Below are positions 25,238 to 33,714 of a stretch of 64,000 nucleotides of DNA, in pieces (the first letter of the stretch is position 1; each line of letters begins with the position of its first letter). This DNA comes from Pseudomonas viridiflava (GTDB lineage Bacteria > Pseudomonadota > Gammaproteobacteria > Pseudomonadales > Pseudomonadaceae). The stretch covers positions 186,001 through 250,000 of the forward strand of contig NZ_UUIS01000096.1 of NCBI RefSeq assembly GCF_900589395.1, given 5' to 3'. Made by a program: the position numbers and the translations under genes. Below the pieces are notes generated by a model. That model saw only the letters and a program-made list of their open reading frames with translations, made no database searches and was not told where the DNA came from.

Positions 25238-27148
25238 TCAGATCACGAAGCGCCCTACCAGGGTTTGCAGGTGGTTGCCCAGACGTGCCAGTTCGACGCT
25301 GGAGGCGGCGGTTTCTTCGCTGGCGGCGGCGGTCTGTTGCGACACGTCGCGCACGTTGAGCACGCTGCGGTTGATCTCGTCGGCCGTGGCGCTCTGCTCT
25401 TCGGCGGCCGCGGCGATCTGCTGGTTCATCGCCTGGATGGCCGAGACGGTGCGGGTGATGCTTTCCAGCGAGCCGCCGGCGCGGCGGGTCAGCTCGACAC
25501 TGCTTTCGGTCAGCGCCAGGCTGCTGTCCATGATGCTCGACACTTGCTGGGTGCCGTTGTGCAGCCCGGCAATCAGCGCCTCGATCTCTTCGGTGGACTT
25601 CTGGGTGCGTTGCGCCAGGCTGCGCACCTCGTCGGCCACCACGGCAAAACCACGGCCGGCTTCACCGGCGCGTGCCGCTTCGATGGCCGCGTTGAGTGCC
25701 AGCAGGTTGGTCTGCTCGGCCACCGACTTGATCACATCCAGCACGCTGCCGATCTTGTCGCTTTCACGCTTGAGCTCGCCCATGGCGGCGGTGGAGTTGC
25801 CCATGGCCTTGGCCAGGCGCTCGATCTGGCCGATGGCCTCATTGACCACGCGATCGCCTTCCCGGGCCTGCTGGTCGGCGGCCAGGGCCGCTTCCGAAGC
25901 TTCCTCGGCGTTGCGCGCCACTTCCTGCACCGTGGCGGTCATTTCATGCATGGCGGTGGCCACCTGATCGGTTTCGACCCGCTGGCTGTTGACCCCGGCG
26001 CTGGTCTGCTCGGTGACCGCCGAAAGCTCCTCGGCAGCGCTGGCAATCTGCGTGACGCCGTCGCGAATGCCGCCCACCAGTTCGCGCAGGCTGACGGTCA
26101 TGCGCTGCAGGGTGCCTTGCAGCACGCCCAGTTCGTCACGGCGATTGACGTTGAGGTTGTGGCTGAGGTCGCCGGCGGCCACGCGCTCGACGGCCCTGAG
26201 GGTATCTTGCAGGGGCAGGGTGATCTGGCGAGTGATGATCCAGGCCGCCAGCACGCTGAACAGCAGGGCCAGCGCAGTGCTCAGGGCAATGGTCAGCACC
26301 GCCTGGGCGCTTTCCTTGTCACGGCTGGCGTTCTGGTCGGCAATCAGGTCGCTGTTGATCTGCACCAACTGCTCGCCCAGCGGTGTCATCTTGTCCAGCG
26401 CGGTCCTGCTGGCCGCCTGGGCATCGCGGTACTGGCCCACGGCGGCGCGGTAGCCTTGCAGGCCCGCCTGGGCGGCCTGCAGGATCGGCAGGAAGCCGGC
26501 AGGCACATTGCCCGCCAGCGAGTCGATGCCCGTCATGGCTTCATCGATGGCCGCATTGGCGTTTTTCTCGAATTCGGCACGGCCGCTGTAGGTGTAACCG
26601 CGCACCTGGAAGCGGGCCTGCTGGAGCAGCTTGCTGACCCCCACGATATTGTTGAAGGCCAGGATGTCGTCGTTCTTGAGCAGTTCTGCTTCAAGCTTGT
26701 TGATTTCATTCACAGCCTTGTCGGCACTGTCGCCCATCAGGCTGCGAGTGCCCTCGCGAGTATCGATGGCGCGCACCATTTCCATGAAGGCCTGGCGATA
26801 ATCGACGGCGGTCTTGATCTGGGTGTCCAGGCGTTGCTGGTTGGCCAGTGAGCGAGTCAGGCTGCGGGCCATGCGCAGGTCGATGTCGAGCTGGTCGAGG
26901 GCTGCCACGACGTTCTTGGCCGCCTCGGTGCTGAACAGGGCTTCATAGCGCTGACGCTGGATGCGCAATTCCAGGGTCTGTTCATTGACCTGGTTGATGG
27001 CGCTTACCCGATCGCCCCGCTCGATCAGCGACTGGATGCTGCGCCAGCCGGTGGCACTGATGGCCAGGGTCATCAGCACCACCAGGCCGAAACCGAGGGC
27101 CAGTTTGCGGCTGACGCTCGCGTTGGCGAGACTTTGGGTAATGGACAT
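25238..27148 (-). CDS. Methyl-accepting chemotaxis protein, McpQ/McpS-like HBM sensor
   Basis: 636 residues. TM1 is at about 13-36 (RKLALGFGLVVLMTLAISAT), then an all-helical periplasmic HBM-type sensor to about residue 285, TM2 at about 289-309 (ALSTALALLFSVLAAWIITRQ), HAMP, and a signalling domain with the conserved EAARAGEAGRGFAVVADEVR hairpin. The neighbourhood (immediately next to rsmE and tatABC) is that of the P. putida KT2440 citrate receptor McpQ as I recall it, so a citrate or related carboxylate ligand is a reasonable guess. The ligand cannot be proved from sequence alone. A tandem paralogue lies downstream. Confidence 0.92.
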   Translation of the reverse strand: MSITQSLANASVSRKLALGFGLVVLMTLAISATGWRSIQSLIERGDRVSAINQVNEQTLELRIQRQRYEALFSTEAAKNVVAALDQLDIDLRMARSLTRSLANQQRLDTQIKTAVDYRQAFMEMVRAIDTREGTRSLMGDSADKAVNEINKLEAELLKNDDILAFNNIVGVSKLLQQARFQVRGYTYSGRAEFEKNANAAIDEAMTGIDSLAGNVPAGFLPILQAAQAGLQGYRAAVGQYRDAQAASRTALDKMTPLGEQLVQINSDLIADQNASRDKESAQAVLTIALSTALALLFSVLAAWIITRQITLPLQDTLRAVERVAAGDLSHNLNVNRRDELGVLQGTLQRMTVSLRELVGGIRDGVTQIASAAEELSAVTEQTSAGVNSQRVETDQVATAMHEMTATVQEVARNAEEASEAALAADQQAREGDRVVNEAIGQIERLAKAMGNSTAAMGELKRESDKIGSVLDVIKSVAEQTNLLALNAAIEAARAGEAGRGFAVVADEVRSLAQRTQKSTEEIEALIAGLHNGTQQVSSIMDSSLALTESSVELTRRAGGSLESITRTVSAIQAMNQQIAAAAEEQSATADEINRSVLNVRDVSQQTAAASEETAASSVELARLGNHLQTLVGRFVI

Positions 27149-27237
27149 GAGGACTCCTTGCCTGGCAGAGATAGTACGAACCCCTGTATCGGCAAGAATC
27201 CTACAAGCTAAAGCGATTTAGATGACGCAGCCAACAA

Positions 27238-27945
27238 TCAGAACAGTCGTGCCAGCAGGGCCGTCACGGCGGTCTCGACCCGCAGGATACGCGGCCCCAG
27301 TTGCACCGGTTGCAACCCGGCGCCGGCCAGCAGATCGACCTCATAGGGAATCCAGCCGCCTTCGGGCCCGATGGCCAGGGTCACCGGTTGTTCGACCGCG
27401 CGCGGGCAGGGGGGGAAATCACCGGGGTGCCCGACCAGGCCGAGGGTGTCACGGGCCAGTGCCGGCAGGCGGTCCTCGACGAATGGCTTGAAACGCTTTT
27501 CGATCAGCACTTGGGGCAACACGCTGTCGCGGGCCTGCTCCAGGCCCAGGATCAGGTTCTCGCGAATGGCCTCGGGGTTGAGAAACGGGGTCTGCCAGAA
27601 GCTTTTCTCGACCCGGTAGCTGTTGACCAGGATCAGGCGCGGCACGCCCATGGTGGCCACGGTCTGGAACGCCCGGCGCAGCATTTTCGGGCGCGGCACG
27701 GCCAGGATCAGGGTCAGTGGCAGCTTGGCCGGTGGCGGGCTGTGCAACGTCACGCGCAGTTCGGCTTCGCGCGGCTCCAGGCGCAGCACTTCGGCTTCGC
27801 CCAGCAGGCCGTCGATACGGCCGACCCGCAGGCTGTCGCCGACGGCGACCCGCTGCACCTCCTGCATGTGGGTCAGGCGCCGGTCACGCAACACCACACG
27901 GTCGGCCGCGATAAAGTCGGCCTCTTCGAGCAGCAGCAGGTTCAC
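27238..27945 (-). CDS. rsmE: 16S rRNA (uracil-1498-N3)-methyltransferase
   Basis: 235 residues, a SPOUT-class methyltransferase that methylates U1498 of 16S rRNA. The PUA-like N-terminal domain (residues 1-70, including RDRRLTHMQEVQRVAVGDSL) precedes the knotted SAM-binding domain with AIGPEGGW near residue 192 and the C-terminal LGPRILRVETA motif. The start is GTG at 27943-27945, overlapping the tatC stop as GTGA, so translation is coupled to the tat genes. The chemoreceptor gene downstream is 89 bases away and probably separate. Confidence 0.96.
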   Translation of the reverse strand: MNLLLLEEADFIAADRVVLRDRRLTHMQEVQRVAVGDSLRVGRIDGLLGEAEVLRLEPREAELRVTLHSPPPAKLPLTLILAVPRPKMLRRAFQTVATMGVPRLILVNSYRVEKSFWQTPFLNPEAIRENLILGLEQARDSVLPQVLIEKRFKPFVEDRLPALARDTLGLVGHPGDFPPCPRAVEQPVTLAIGPEGGWIPYEVDLLAGAGLQPVQLGPRILRVETAVTALLARLF

Positions 27946-28727
27946 GACAGCGGCGCTGGCGGCTGGTCGCGCTTCTGGTCTTCAGGGTGTTCGCCGCGCT
28001 TGCTGATCAGGCTGCTGCACAGGATGCCCAGCTCGAACAGCAACCACATCGGCACCGCCAGCAGGGTCTGCGAGAAGATGTCAGGCGGCGTGAGGATCAT
28101 GCCGACCACAAAGCAGCCGATGATCACGTAGGGGCGGATCTTCTTCAGGTACTTGACGTCGACCACGCCGATCCACACCAGCAGCACCACAGCCACCGGA
28201 ATCTCGAAGGCCACGCCGAAGGCGAAGAACAGGGTCATGACGAAGTCCAGGTAGCTGGCGATGTCGGTCATCATCGACACGCCTTCAGGGGTCACGCTGG
28301 CAAAGAAGTGGAAAATCAGCGGGAACACCAGAAAGTAGGCGAACGCCATGCCGGCATAGAACAGCACGATGCTCGACACCAGCAAGGGCACGGCAATGCG
28401 CTTTTCGTGACGGTACAGGCCCGGTGCAATGAAGCCCCAGACCTGATGCAGGATGATCGGCATCGAGGCGAACAGCGCCACCATCATGGTCAGCTTGAAC
28501 GGCGTCAGGAACGGCGAGGCCACGTCGGTGGCAATCATCGTCGCGCCTTCAGGCAGGTAGGCGCGCAGCGGGGCAGACACCAGCGTGTAGATCTTCTGCG
28601 CAAAGTAGAACAGGCAGGCGAAGACCACGAACACGGCAGCCACGCAGCGCAGCAGGCGCGTGCGCAGTTCGGTCAGGTGCGAGACCAGCGGCATGGGCTG
28701 GTCGTTTTCCGGGATATCAGCGCTCAT
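27942..28727 (-). CDS. tatC: Sec-independent protein translocase TatC
   Basis: 261 residues with the six-helix TatC topology. The cytoplasmic N-terminus carries PLVSHLTELRTRLLR, the twin-arginine signal-peptide binding face. Later conserved blocks include FKLTMMVALFASMPIILHQVWGF and the conserved first-loop proline/glutamate region. With TatB it forms the receptor for folded proteins bearing RR signal peptides. It overlaps tatB by 4 bases (ATGA) and rsmE by 4 bases. The short acidic/proline C-tail (EDQKRDQPPAPLS) is unremarkable. Confidence 0.97.
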   Translation of the reverse strand: MSADIPENDQPMPLVSHLTELRTRLLRCVAAVFVVFACLFYFAQKIYTLVSAPLRAYLPEGATMIATDVASPFLTPFKLTMMVALFASMPIILHQVWGFIAPGLYRHEKRIAVPLLVSSIVLFYAGMAFAYFLVFPLIFHFFASVTPEGVSMMTDIASYLDFVMTLFFAFGVAFEIPVAVVLLVWIGVVDVKYLKKIRPYVIIGCFVVGMILTPPDIFSQTLLAVPMWLLFELGILCSSLISKRGEHPEDQKRDQPPAPLS

Positions 28728-29182
28728 GGGGCTCGCGATGGCAATGACGGGTCGGTGAGGGCGGCCGGCTGGCCGACAGGCGCAGTCACGGCCGCAGGTT
28801 TGGGCGTCTTTTCCAGGGTCAGGCGCTGCGTTGGCGGCGTGGCACTGGCGGGCGGTATTGACGGCTCTGGCTGCAGCGTGATCGGTTGCGGGGCAGGCTC
28901 GACAGCCGGTGCGTCACGGTTGAGCACGTCTTCGTTGGGCGGCGAGAACAGCTTGCGGGCCTCTTCTTCCAGCGACAGGATGTGCTCGTTGTGCAGTTGC
29001 CGGCGAATCTCGTCGGCACCGATTTCACGCTCCACTTCCTGCTTGATGGCATTGAAGCTGCGCCGCAGGCGGCCTATCCACAGCCCGGCGGTACGTGCGG
29101 CCCCCGGCAGGCGCTCAGGGCCCAGTACCAGCAGGGCCACCAGGCCGATCAGCAGCAGTTCGGAAAAGCTGATACCAAACAT
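28724..29182 (-). CDS. tatB: Sec-independent protein translocase TatB
   Basis: 152 residues. One N-terminal transmembrane helix with the TatB-type hinge (MFGISFSELLLIGLVALLVL, then GPERLPGAAR) is followed by an amphipathic helix (about 22-60) and a Pro/Ala-rich tail. The Glu8 and GPERLP motifs separate it from TatA. It works with TatC in substrate recognition. The tatA stop lies 3 bases upstream and the tatC start overlaps its end. Confidence 0.96.
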   Translation of the reverse strand: MFGISFSELLLIGLVALLVLGPERLPGAARTAGLWIGRLRRSFNAIKQEVEREIGADEIRRQLHNEHILSLEEEARKLFSPPNEDVLNRDAPAVEPAPQPITLQPEPSIPPASATPPTQRLTLEKTPKPAAVTAPVGQPAALTDPSLPSRAP

Positions 29183-29185
29183 GGA

Positions 29186-29470
29186 TCAGACCTGGTCCTT
29201 GCGCACCGGATCCTGCACCCTTTGCGCCTGGGCATCGATGGTGTGCGGCGGCTCGGGCTGGGTGGTGTGGGCAGTGGTCTGCGCCGGTTGCGGTTGTGGC
29301 TGGGCGGCAGAGTTGGGCTCGGCCGGTTTCTCGTCGTCGTGCATGGCCTTGCGAAAGCCCTTGATCGATTCACCCACATCACTGCCCAGGCCCTTGAGTT
29401 TCTTGGTGCCAAATACCAGGACCACGACGATCAGGATGACGATCCAGTGTTTCCAGTCAAAAATACCCAT
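29186..29470 (-). CDS. tatA: Sec-independent protein translocase TatA
   Basis: 94 residues. Transmembrane helix 5-20 (DWKHWIVILIVVVLVFGTKK), the FGTKKL hinge, then the amphipathic helix GLGSDVGESIKGFRKAM and a Gln/Pro/Thr-rich tail. TatA oligomerises to form the translocation path. The ATG at 29468-29470 is chosen because GAGGA lies about 8 bases upstream and the protein starts MGIFDWKHW; the frame is open 31 codons further up but that part is not TatA-like and overlaps the end of hisE. Confidence 0.96.
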   Translation of the reverse strand: MGIFDWKHWIVILIVVVLVFGTKKLKGLGSDVGESIKGFRKAMHDDEKPAEPNSAAQPQPQPAQTTAHTTQPEPPHTIDAQAQRVQDPVRKDQV

Positions 29471-29501
29471 GGAGCAATCCTCTTGAAGTTCAGGCCCGGA
29501 C

Positions 29502-29828
29502 TCAGGTCCGGGCAGCTTTTTCCGCGTGGCCGGACAAGCCGAAGCGGCGGTCCAGTTCGTCAAGCACCGCCTGTGGGTGCTGGCCCAGGGCCGCGAGCAT
29601 CACCAGGCTGTGGAACCACAGGTCGGCGGTTTCATAAATGACATCGCTGCAATCGCCGCTGATGGCGGCGTCCTTGGCAGCCAGGATGGTTTCGACCGAC
29701 TCTTCGCCGACCTTTTCCAGGATCTTGTTCAGGCCCTTGTGATACAGGCTGGCCACATAGGAGCTGTCGGCTGCCGCGCCCTTGCGCGATTCGAGCACTT
29801 CGGCCAGGCGGGTCAGGGTGTCGGTCAT
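29502..29828 (-). CDS. hisE: Phosphoribosyl-ATP diphosphatase
   Basis: 108 residues, a helical MazG-like enzyme that hydrolyses phosphoribosyl-ATP to phosphoribosyl-AMP, the second step of histidine synthesis. Conserved residues: YVASLYHKGLNKILEKVGEE, SVETILAAK and the DVIYETADLWFHSLVMLA helix with the acidic metal ligands. It lies 2 bases downstream of hisI. Separate hisE and hisI genes are normal in Pseudomonas, unlike the fused enterobacterial HisIE. Confidence 0.96.
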   Translation of the reverse strand: MTDTLTRLAEVLESRKGAAADSSYVASLYHKGLNKILEKVGEESVETILAAKDAAISGDCSDVIYETADLWFHSLVMLAALGQHPQAVLDELDRRFGLSGHAEKAART

Positions 29829-29830
29829 GA

Positions 29831-30223
29831 TCAGTGTCCTGAGTGATAGATGGCGTCGGGGTCCTTGAGCACCGGGTCGACGGTTTTCCAGTCGCCGTTC
29901 TCGAACACCCGGTAGAAGCAGCTTTGCCGGCCGGTGTGGCAGGCAATGCCGCCCAGTTGCTCGACCATCAGGATGACGACGTCGGCGTCGCAGTCCAGGC
30001 GCAACTCGTGGAGTTTTTGTACATGGCCGGACTCTTCACCCTTGCGCCACAGCTTGCCACGCGAGCGCGACCAGTAGATGGCGCGGTTTTCGGCAGCGGT
30101 CAGGGCCAGCGCCTCGCGGTTCATCCAGGCCATCATCAATACGCGTCCGGTCTGGTGGTCCTGAGCGATTGCAGGCACCAGACCGTCGCTGTTCCAGTGA
30201 ATCTCGTCCAGCCAGTCTTTCAT
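29831..30223 (-). CDS. hisI: Phosphoribosyl-AMP cyclohydrolase
   Basis: 130 residues. A zinc enzyme that opens the adenine ring of phosphoribosyl-AMP, the third step of histidine synthesis. The signatures are all present: GRVLMMAWMNREAL near residue 26, YWSRSRGKLWRKGEESGH near 50, the metal/zinc motif LDCDADVV near 77 and ACHTGRQSCFYR near 94. It is the first of a probable hisI-hisE unit leading into tatABC-rsmE. Confidence 0.97.
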   Translation of the reverse strand: MKDWLDEIHWNSDGLVPAIAQDHQTGRVLMMAWMNREALALTAAENRAIYWSRSRGKLWRKGEESGHVQKLHELRLDCDADVVILMVEQLGGIACHTGRQSCFYRVFENGDWKTVDPVLKDPDAIYHSGH

Positions 30224-30289
30224 ATCTACTCCGGCTGCCGGGGCCTCGCCCGGCGGGTTGAACAGTGTGCCAGCGCCTCGTGCTGCTGG

Positions 30290-31909
30290 CTATCGACGAA
30301 CGATCAGATACAGGCCCGCCACCAGCATGATGCCGGCCGGTACGCCAGTCAGTCCCGGCAGCGCAGTACCGGCCGAGCTCAGGGCCCAGGTCTGGATCGC
30401 GCCGCCGGTCAGCAGAGCCGCGCCCAGCAGGCGCAAGGCCCAGTTGTCGTTGCGGTCATGCCAGGGCTTTGGCGGGTCGTTGGCGTGCGGTCGTGACATG
30501 CGTTCAAGCAGGTCGCGGGTCATGCCGGCAATATGCGGTAACTGTTCGACCTGCGATTGCAGGTTGCCCAGCAAGGTCTTGGGGCTGACCCGTTCACGCA
30601 TCCAGCGCTCCAGAAACGGCTGCGCCGTGCTCCACAGGTCCAGGTCAGGGTACAACTGGCGACCCAGGCCTTCGATGTTGAGCAGGGTCTTCTGCAACAG
30701 CACCAGTTGCGGCTGCACTTCCATGTTGAAGCGTCGCGCGGTCTGGAACAGGCGCATCAGCACCTGGCCGAACGAGATGTCCTTGAGCGGTTTCTCGAAG
30801 ATCGGCTCGCACACCGTGCGGATCGCCGCCTCGAACTCATTGAGCTTGGTTTCTGCCGGCACCCAGCCCGAATCGATGTGCAACTGCGCCACCCGACGAT
30901 AATCGCGCTTGAAGAAGGCAAACAGGTTACGGGCCAGGTAATCCTGGTCTTCGGGGGTCAGGCTGCCGACGATGCCGCAGTCGATGGCGATGTATTGCGG
31001 GGTCCACGGGTTGACCGTGCTGACGAAAATGTTGCCCGGGTGCATGTCGGCGTGGAAAAAGCTGTCGCGAAACACCTGGGTGAAGAAAATCTCGACGCCG
31101 CGCTCGGCCAGCAGCTTCATGTCGGTACGCTGGTCGGCCAGGGTCGCAAGGTCGGTGACCTGAACGCCGTAGATGCGCTCCATCACCAGCACCTTGGGCC
31201 GGCACCAGTCCCAGTAGACCTGTGGCACGTACAGCAGGTCCGAGCCTTCGAAGTTGCGCCGCAACTGGCTGGAGTTGGCCGCTTCGCGCAGCAGGTCCAG
31301 CTCGTCGTAGATGGTCTTTTCGTAGTCGCTGACCACTTGCACCGGGTGCAGCAGGCGTGCGTCGGCCGACAGTCGTTCGGCGATGCGCGCCAGGATGAAC
31401 AGCCAGGCCATGTCCTGGGTGATGATCGGGCGCAGGCCGGGCCGCACCACCTTGACCACCACTTCTTCGCCGGTCTTGAGCCGCGCCGCATGCACCTGTG
31501 CCACCGAGGCCGAAGCCATCGGCTCGACATCGAACCGGCTGAACACTTCGCTGATGCGCGCGCCCAGTTGCGATTCGATCAGTTGCACCGACAATTTCGG
31601 GTCGAATGGCGGCACCCGGTCCTGCAGCAGCATCAGCGCGTCGGCGATGTCCTCGGGCAGCAGGTCGCGACGGGTCGAAAGCAATTGCCCGAACTTGATG
31701 AAGATCGGCCCCAGATCCTGCAAGGCCAGGCGCAGGCGCGTGCCACGGTCCTGCGCCGCGGGCTTGCGCGGCAGCCAGCGCCACGGCAGCACGAAGCGTA
31801 CGGCCAGCAGCCACCAGGGCAGCGGCAGGGCAAACAGCAGGTCATCGAGGCGGTAACGGATTACGACACGCTGGATGCGAAACAGGCGGCGGACGGCAAG
31901 CAACTTCAT
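30290..31909 (-). CDS. ubiB: Ubiquinone biosynthesis regulatory protein kinase UbiB
   Basis: 539 residues, an ABC1/ADCK/UbiB atypical kinase-like ATPase needed for ubiquinone synthesis. The family KxGQ motif is KFGQ at residues 72-75, the Ala-rich loop is ASASVAQVHAA near 132, the ATP-binding lysine is in VVVKVVRPG, the catalytic-loop DMHPGN is near 288 and the IDCG metal motif near 308. Two C-terminal transmembrane helices (WALRLLGAALLTGGAIQTWA and the last 20 residues) anchor it to the inner membrane. The ATG overlaps the ubiJ stop by 4 bases. Confidence 0.97.
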   Translation of the reverse strand: MKLLAVRRLFRIQRVVIRYRLDDLLFALPLPWWLLAVRFVLPWRWLPRKPAAQDRGTRLRLALQDLGPIFIKFGQLLSTRRDLLPEDIADALMLLQDRVPPFDPKLSVQLIESQLGARISEVFSRFDVEPMASASVAQVHAARLKTGEEVVVKVVRPGLRPIITQDMAWLFILARIAERLSADARLLHPVQVVSDYEKTIYDELDLLREAANSSQLRRNFEGSDLLYVPQVYWDWCRPKVLVMERIYGVQVTDLATLADQRTDMKLLAERGVEIFFTQVFRDSFFHADMHPGNIFVSTVNPWTPQYIAIDCGIVGSLTPEDQDYLARNLFAFFKRDYRRVAQLHIDSGWVPAETKLNEFEAAIRTVCEPIFEKPLKDISFGQVLMRLFQTARRFNMEVQPQLVLLQKTLLNIEGLGRQLYPDLDLWSTAQPFLERWMRERVSPKTLLGNLQSQVEQLPHIAGMTRDLLERMSRPHANDPPKPWHDRNDNWALRLLGAALLTGGAIQTWALSSAGTALPGLTGVPAGIMLVAGLYLIVRR

Positions 31910-32535
31910 TCGAGATCGCTATCGCTGGGGGTCAGGGGGGAGGAAAGGCGTGCAACGCGGGCTTCCAGGCGTTCCAGATCGAGCTTGATCCGGTCCAGCT
32001 CACTGAAATGGGCCTCGGCTTCGTGTTTACCGACCAGAGCACGCGACTCTTCACTCAGGTAGTCGGCCAGGTTCTGACCCAGGCTGGCCAGCGCGCCCCG
32101 GGTCCAGCGCGCGCGGCTGCGCAGGTGGCTGCCCAGCAACTGGCTGGCGACCGGGCCCAGCCAGCGCGACAGCTCGTATTCCCAGTCCAGCTCCAGGTCC
32201 TGCAGGATGCTGCTCAATGCCAGTAGCACGCCGCTGTCGCCGTCCAGCTCGACGTCCGGGCCATGCAGCACCGCGCTCTTGTCCTGGCTCAGGGCCAGGC
32301 GCACCAGCGTGGCCGCCGGGGCGCGCAGCGTGCAGTCGGCATCGGCAGCCCAGTCGGCGGCCAGGAACACGCCTTCCTCGCTGGGGAGGATGAACAGCTT
32401 CAGGGCCGGATCCCGGCAGTCGATGGCGATCACCGTCCCGGCCAGCGCACCCAGGCGCGGCAGGGCCGTAGGGTCCAGGCGCAGCACCCGGTTGATGCCG
32501 TGCTCGACGCTGGCCAGCAAGCCTCGCAGCAGCAT
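31906..32535 (-). CDS. ubiJ: Ubiquinone biosynthesis accessory factor UbiJ
   Basis: 209 residues. An N-terminal SCP2-type lipid-binding domain (residues 1-110: VEHGINRVLRLDP, CTLRAPAATLVRLALSQDK) is followed by a C-terminal helical, partly coiled-coil region (DRIKLDLERLEARVARL). UbiJ is part of the soluble Ubi complex that hydroxylates and methylates ubiquinone precursors and is thought to hold the lipid intermediates. It sits between ubiE and ubiB, overlapping ubiE by 1 base (TGATG) and ubiB by 4. Confidence 0.94.
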   Translation of the reverse strand: MLLRGLLASVEHGINRVLRLDPTALPRLGALAGTVIAIDCRDPALKLFILPSEEGVFLAADWAADADCTLRAPAATLVRLALSQDKSAVLHGPDVELDGDSGVLLALSSILQDLELDWEYELSRWLGPVASQLLGSHLRSRARWTRGALASLGQNLADYLSEESRALVGKHEAEAHFSELDRIKLDLERLEARVARLSSPLTPSDSDLE

Positions 32536-33305
32536 CAGGGCTTGATGCCCCGGTGCAGGGCCACGATGCCACTGGTCATGTTGTGATAGGTCACACGGTC
32601 GAAACCGGCCTGGACCATCATCGACTTCAGGGTTTCCTGGTTGGGGTGCATGCGGATCGATTCAGCCAGGTAGCGGTAGCTTTCCGAGTCGTTGGTCACC
32701 AGCTTGCCCATCAACGGCATGAAGGCGAACGAATAGGCATCGTAGGCCTTGGACATCAGGGCGTTGGTCGGCTTGGAGAACTCCAGCACCAGCAGGCGAC
32801 CGCCGGGCTTGAGCACGCGCAGCATCGAGCGCAGGGCGTCGTCCTTGTTGGTCACGTTGCGCAGGCCGAAGGCGATGGTCACGCAGTCGAAGTGGTTGTC
32901 CGGGAACGGCAGCTTCTCGGCATCGGCCTGGACAAACTCGATGTTGCCCGACACGCCTTTATCGAGCAGGCGGTCGCGGCCGACCTTGAGCATCGAGGCA
33001 TTGATGTCGGCCAGGACCACGTGCCCGGTCGGGCCGACCAGTTGCGAGAACTTGCGCGCCAGGTCGCCCGTGCCGCCGGCGATGTCCAGCACCCGGTTGC
33101 CGGGGCGTACGCCCGACAGCTCGATGGTGAAGCGCTTCCAGAGCCGGTGCATGCCACCGGACAGCAGGTCGTTCATCAGGTCGTACTTGGCGGCTACGGA
33201 GTGGAACACCTCAGCAACCTTTTCCGCCTTCTGGCTTTGCGGCACGTTCTTGTAGCCGAAGTGGGTGGTGGGTTCGGCATCGCTGCCTTTGCGCTGATCG
33301 GTCAT
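32535..33305 (-). CDS. ubiE: Ubiquinone/menaquinone C-methyltransferase UbiE
   Basis: 256 residues, a class I SAM methyltransferase for the C-methylation step in ubiquinone synthesis. SAM motif I is RVLDIAGGTGDLARKF near residue 70. Family blocks THFGYKNVP (N-terminus), DAEKLPFPDNHFDCVTIAFG and the C-terminal YHNMTSGIVALHRG are present. I chose the ATG at 33303-33305 (MTDQRKGSDAEPTTHFGYK); the frame is open 23 codons further but that extension is not family-like. It leads the ubiE-ubiJ-ubiB operon and diverges from the PHA-system gene across 130 bases. Confidence 0.97.
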   Translation of the reverse strand: MTDQRKGSDAEPTTHFGYKNVPQSQKAEKVAEVFHSVAAKYDLMNDLLSGGMHRLWKRFTIELSGVRPGNRVLDIAGGTGDLARKFSQLVGPTGHVVLADINASMLKVGRDRLLDKGVSGNIEFVQADAEKLPFPDNHFDCVTIAFGLRNVTNKDDALRSMLRVLKPGGRLLVLEFSKPTNALMSKAYDAYSFAFMPLMGKLVTNDSESYRYLAESIRMHPNQETLKSMMVQAGFDRVTYHNMTSGIVALHRGIKP

Positions 33306-33435
33306 ATCGCTTTCACCGGAATAGAATGCTGCCATTCTAATCATCAGGGGTGGCTTTGTCTTGACAACGCGCATGACCGGTTCGGGGCGCTGTTATAGTG
33401 GCGCCACGATTGACCTTTGAACGAGGACCATTGGC

Positions 33436-33714
33436 ATGTCGAAAATCATCGTCGAACGCCCGCACGAACTGGGCCATGAGCAGGCCCGTGCCAAGGCCGA
33501 GCACCTGGTGCAGAAACTGTCGGCCAAATACGGCCTGGCGCACGAGTGGGACGGCGACAGCGTGTCGCTGCACGGCAAGGGCGCCAAAGGCCGGGTCGAC
33601 GTCGAAGCGGCGCTGATCCGCATCAGCATCGAACTCAGTTTTTTTCTCTCGGCGATGAGCGGCACGATCAAGAGCGAAATCGAACGGGTGCTGGACCGCG
33701 AGCTGGCGGCCTGA
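33436..33714 (+). CDS. Polyhydroxyalkanoic acid system family protein
   Basis: 92 residues matching the small PHA_gran_rgn family: MSKIIVERPHELGHEQARAK at the start, HEWDGDSVSLHGKGAKGRVD in the middle and a C-terminal FFLSAMSGTIKSEIERVLDREL. It is soluble, with no signal peptide. Family members are found near pha genes and are thought to be involved in PHA granules or regulation, but the biochemical role is not known. GAACGAGGACC precedes the ATG. It lies 362 bases before phaI on the same strand, with a repeat element between, so it may be a separate transcription unit. Confidence 0.88.
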   Translation: MSKIIVERPHELGHEQARAKAEHLVQKLSAKYGLAHEWDGDSVSLHGKGAKGRVDVEAALIRISIELSFFLSAMSGTIKSEIERVLDRELAA

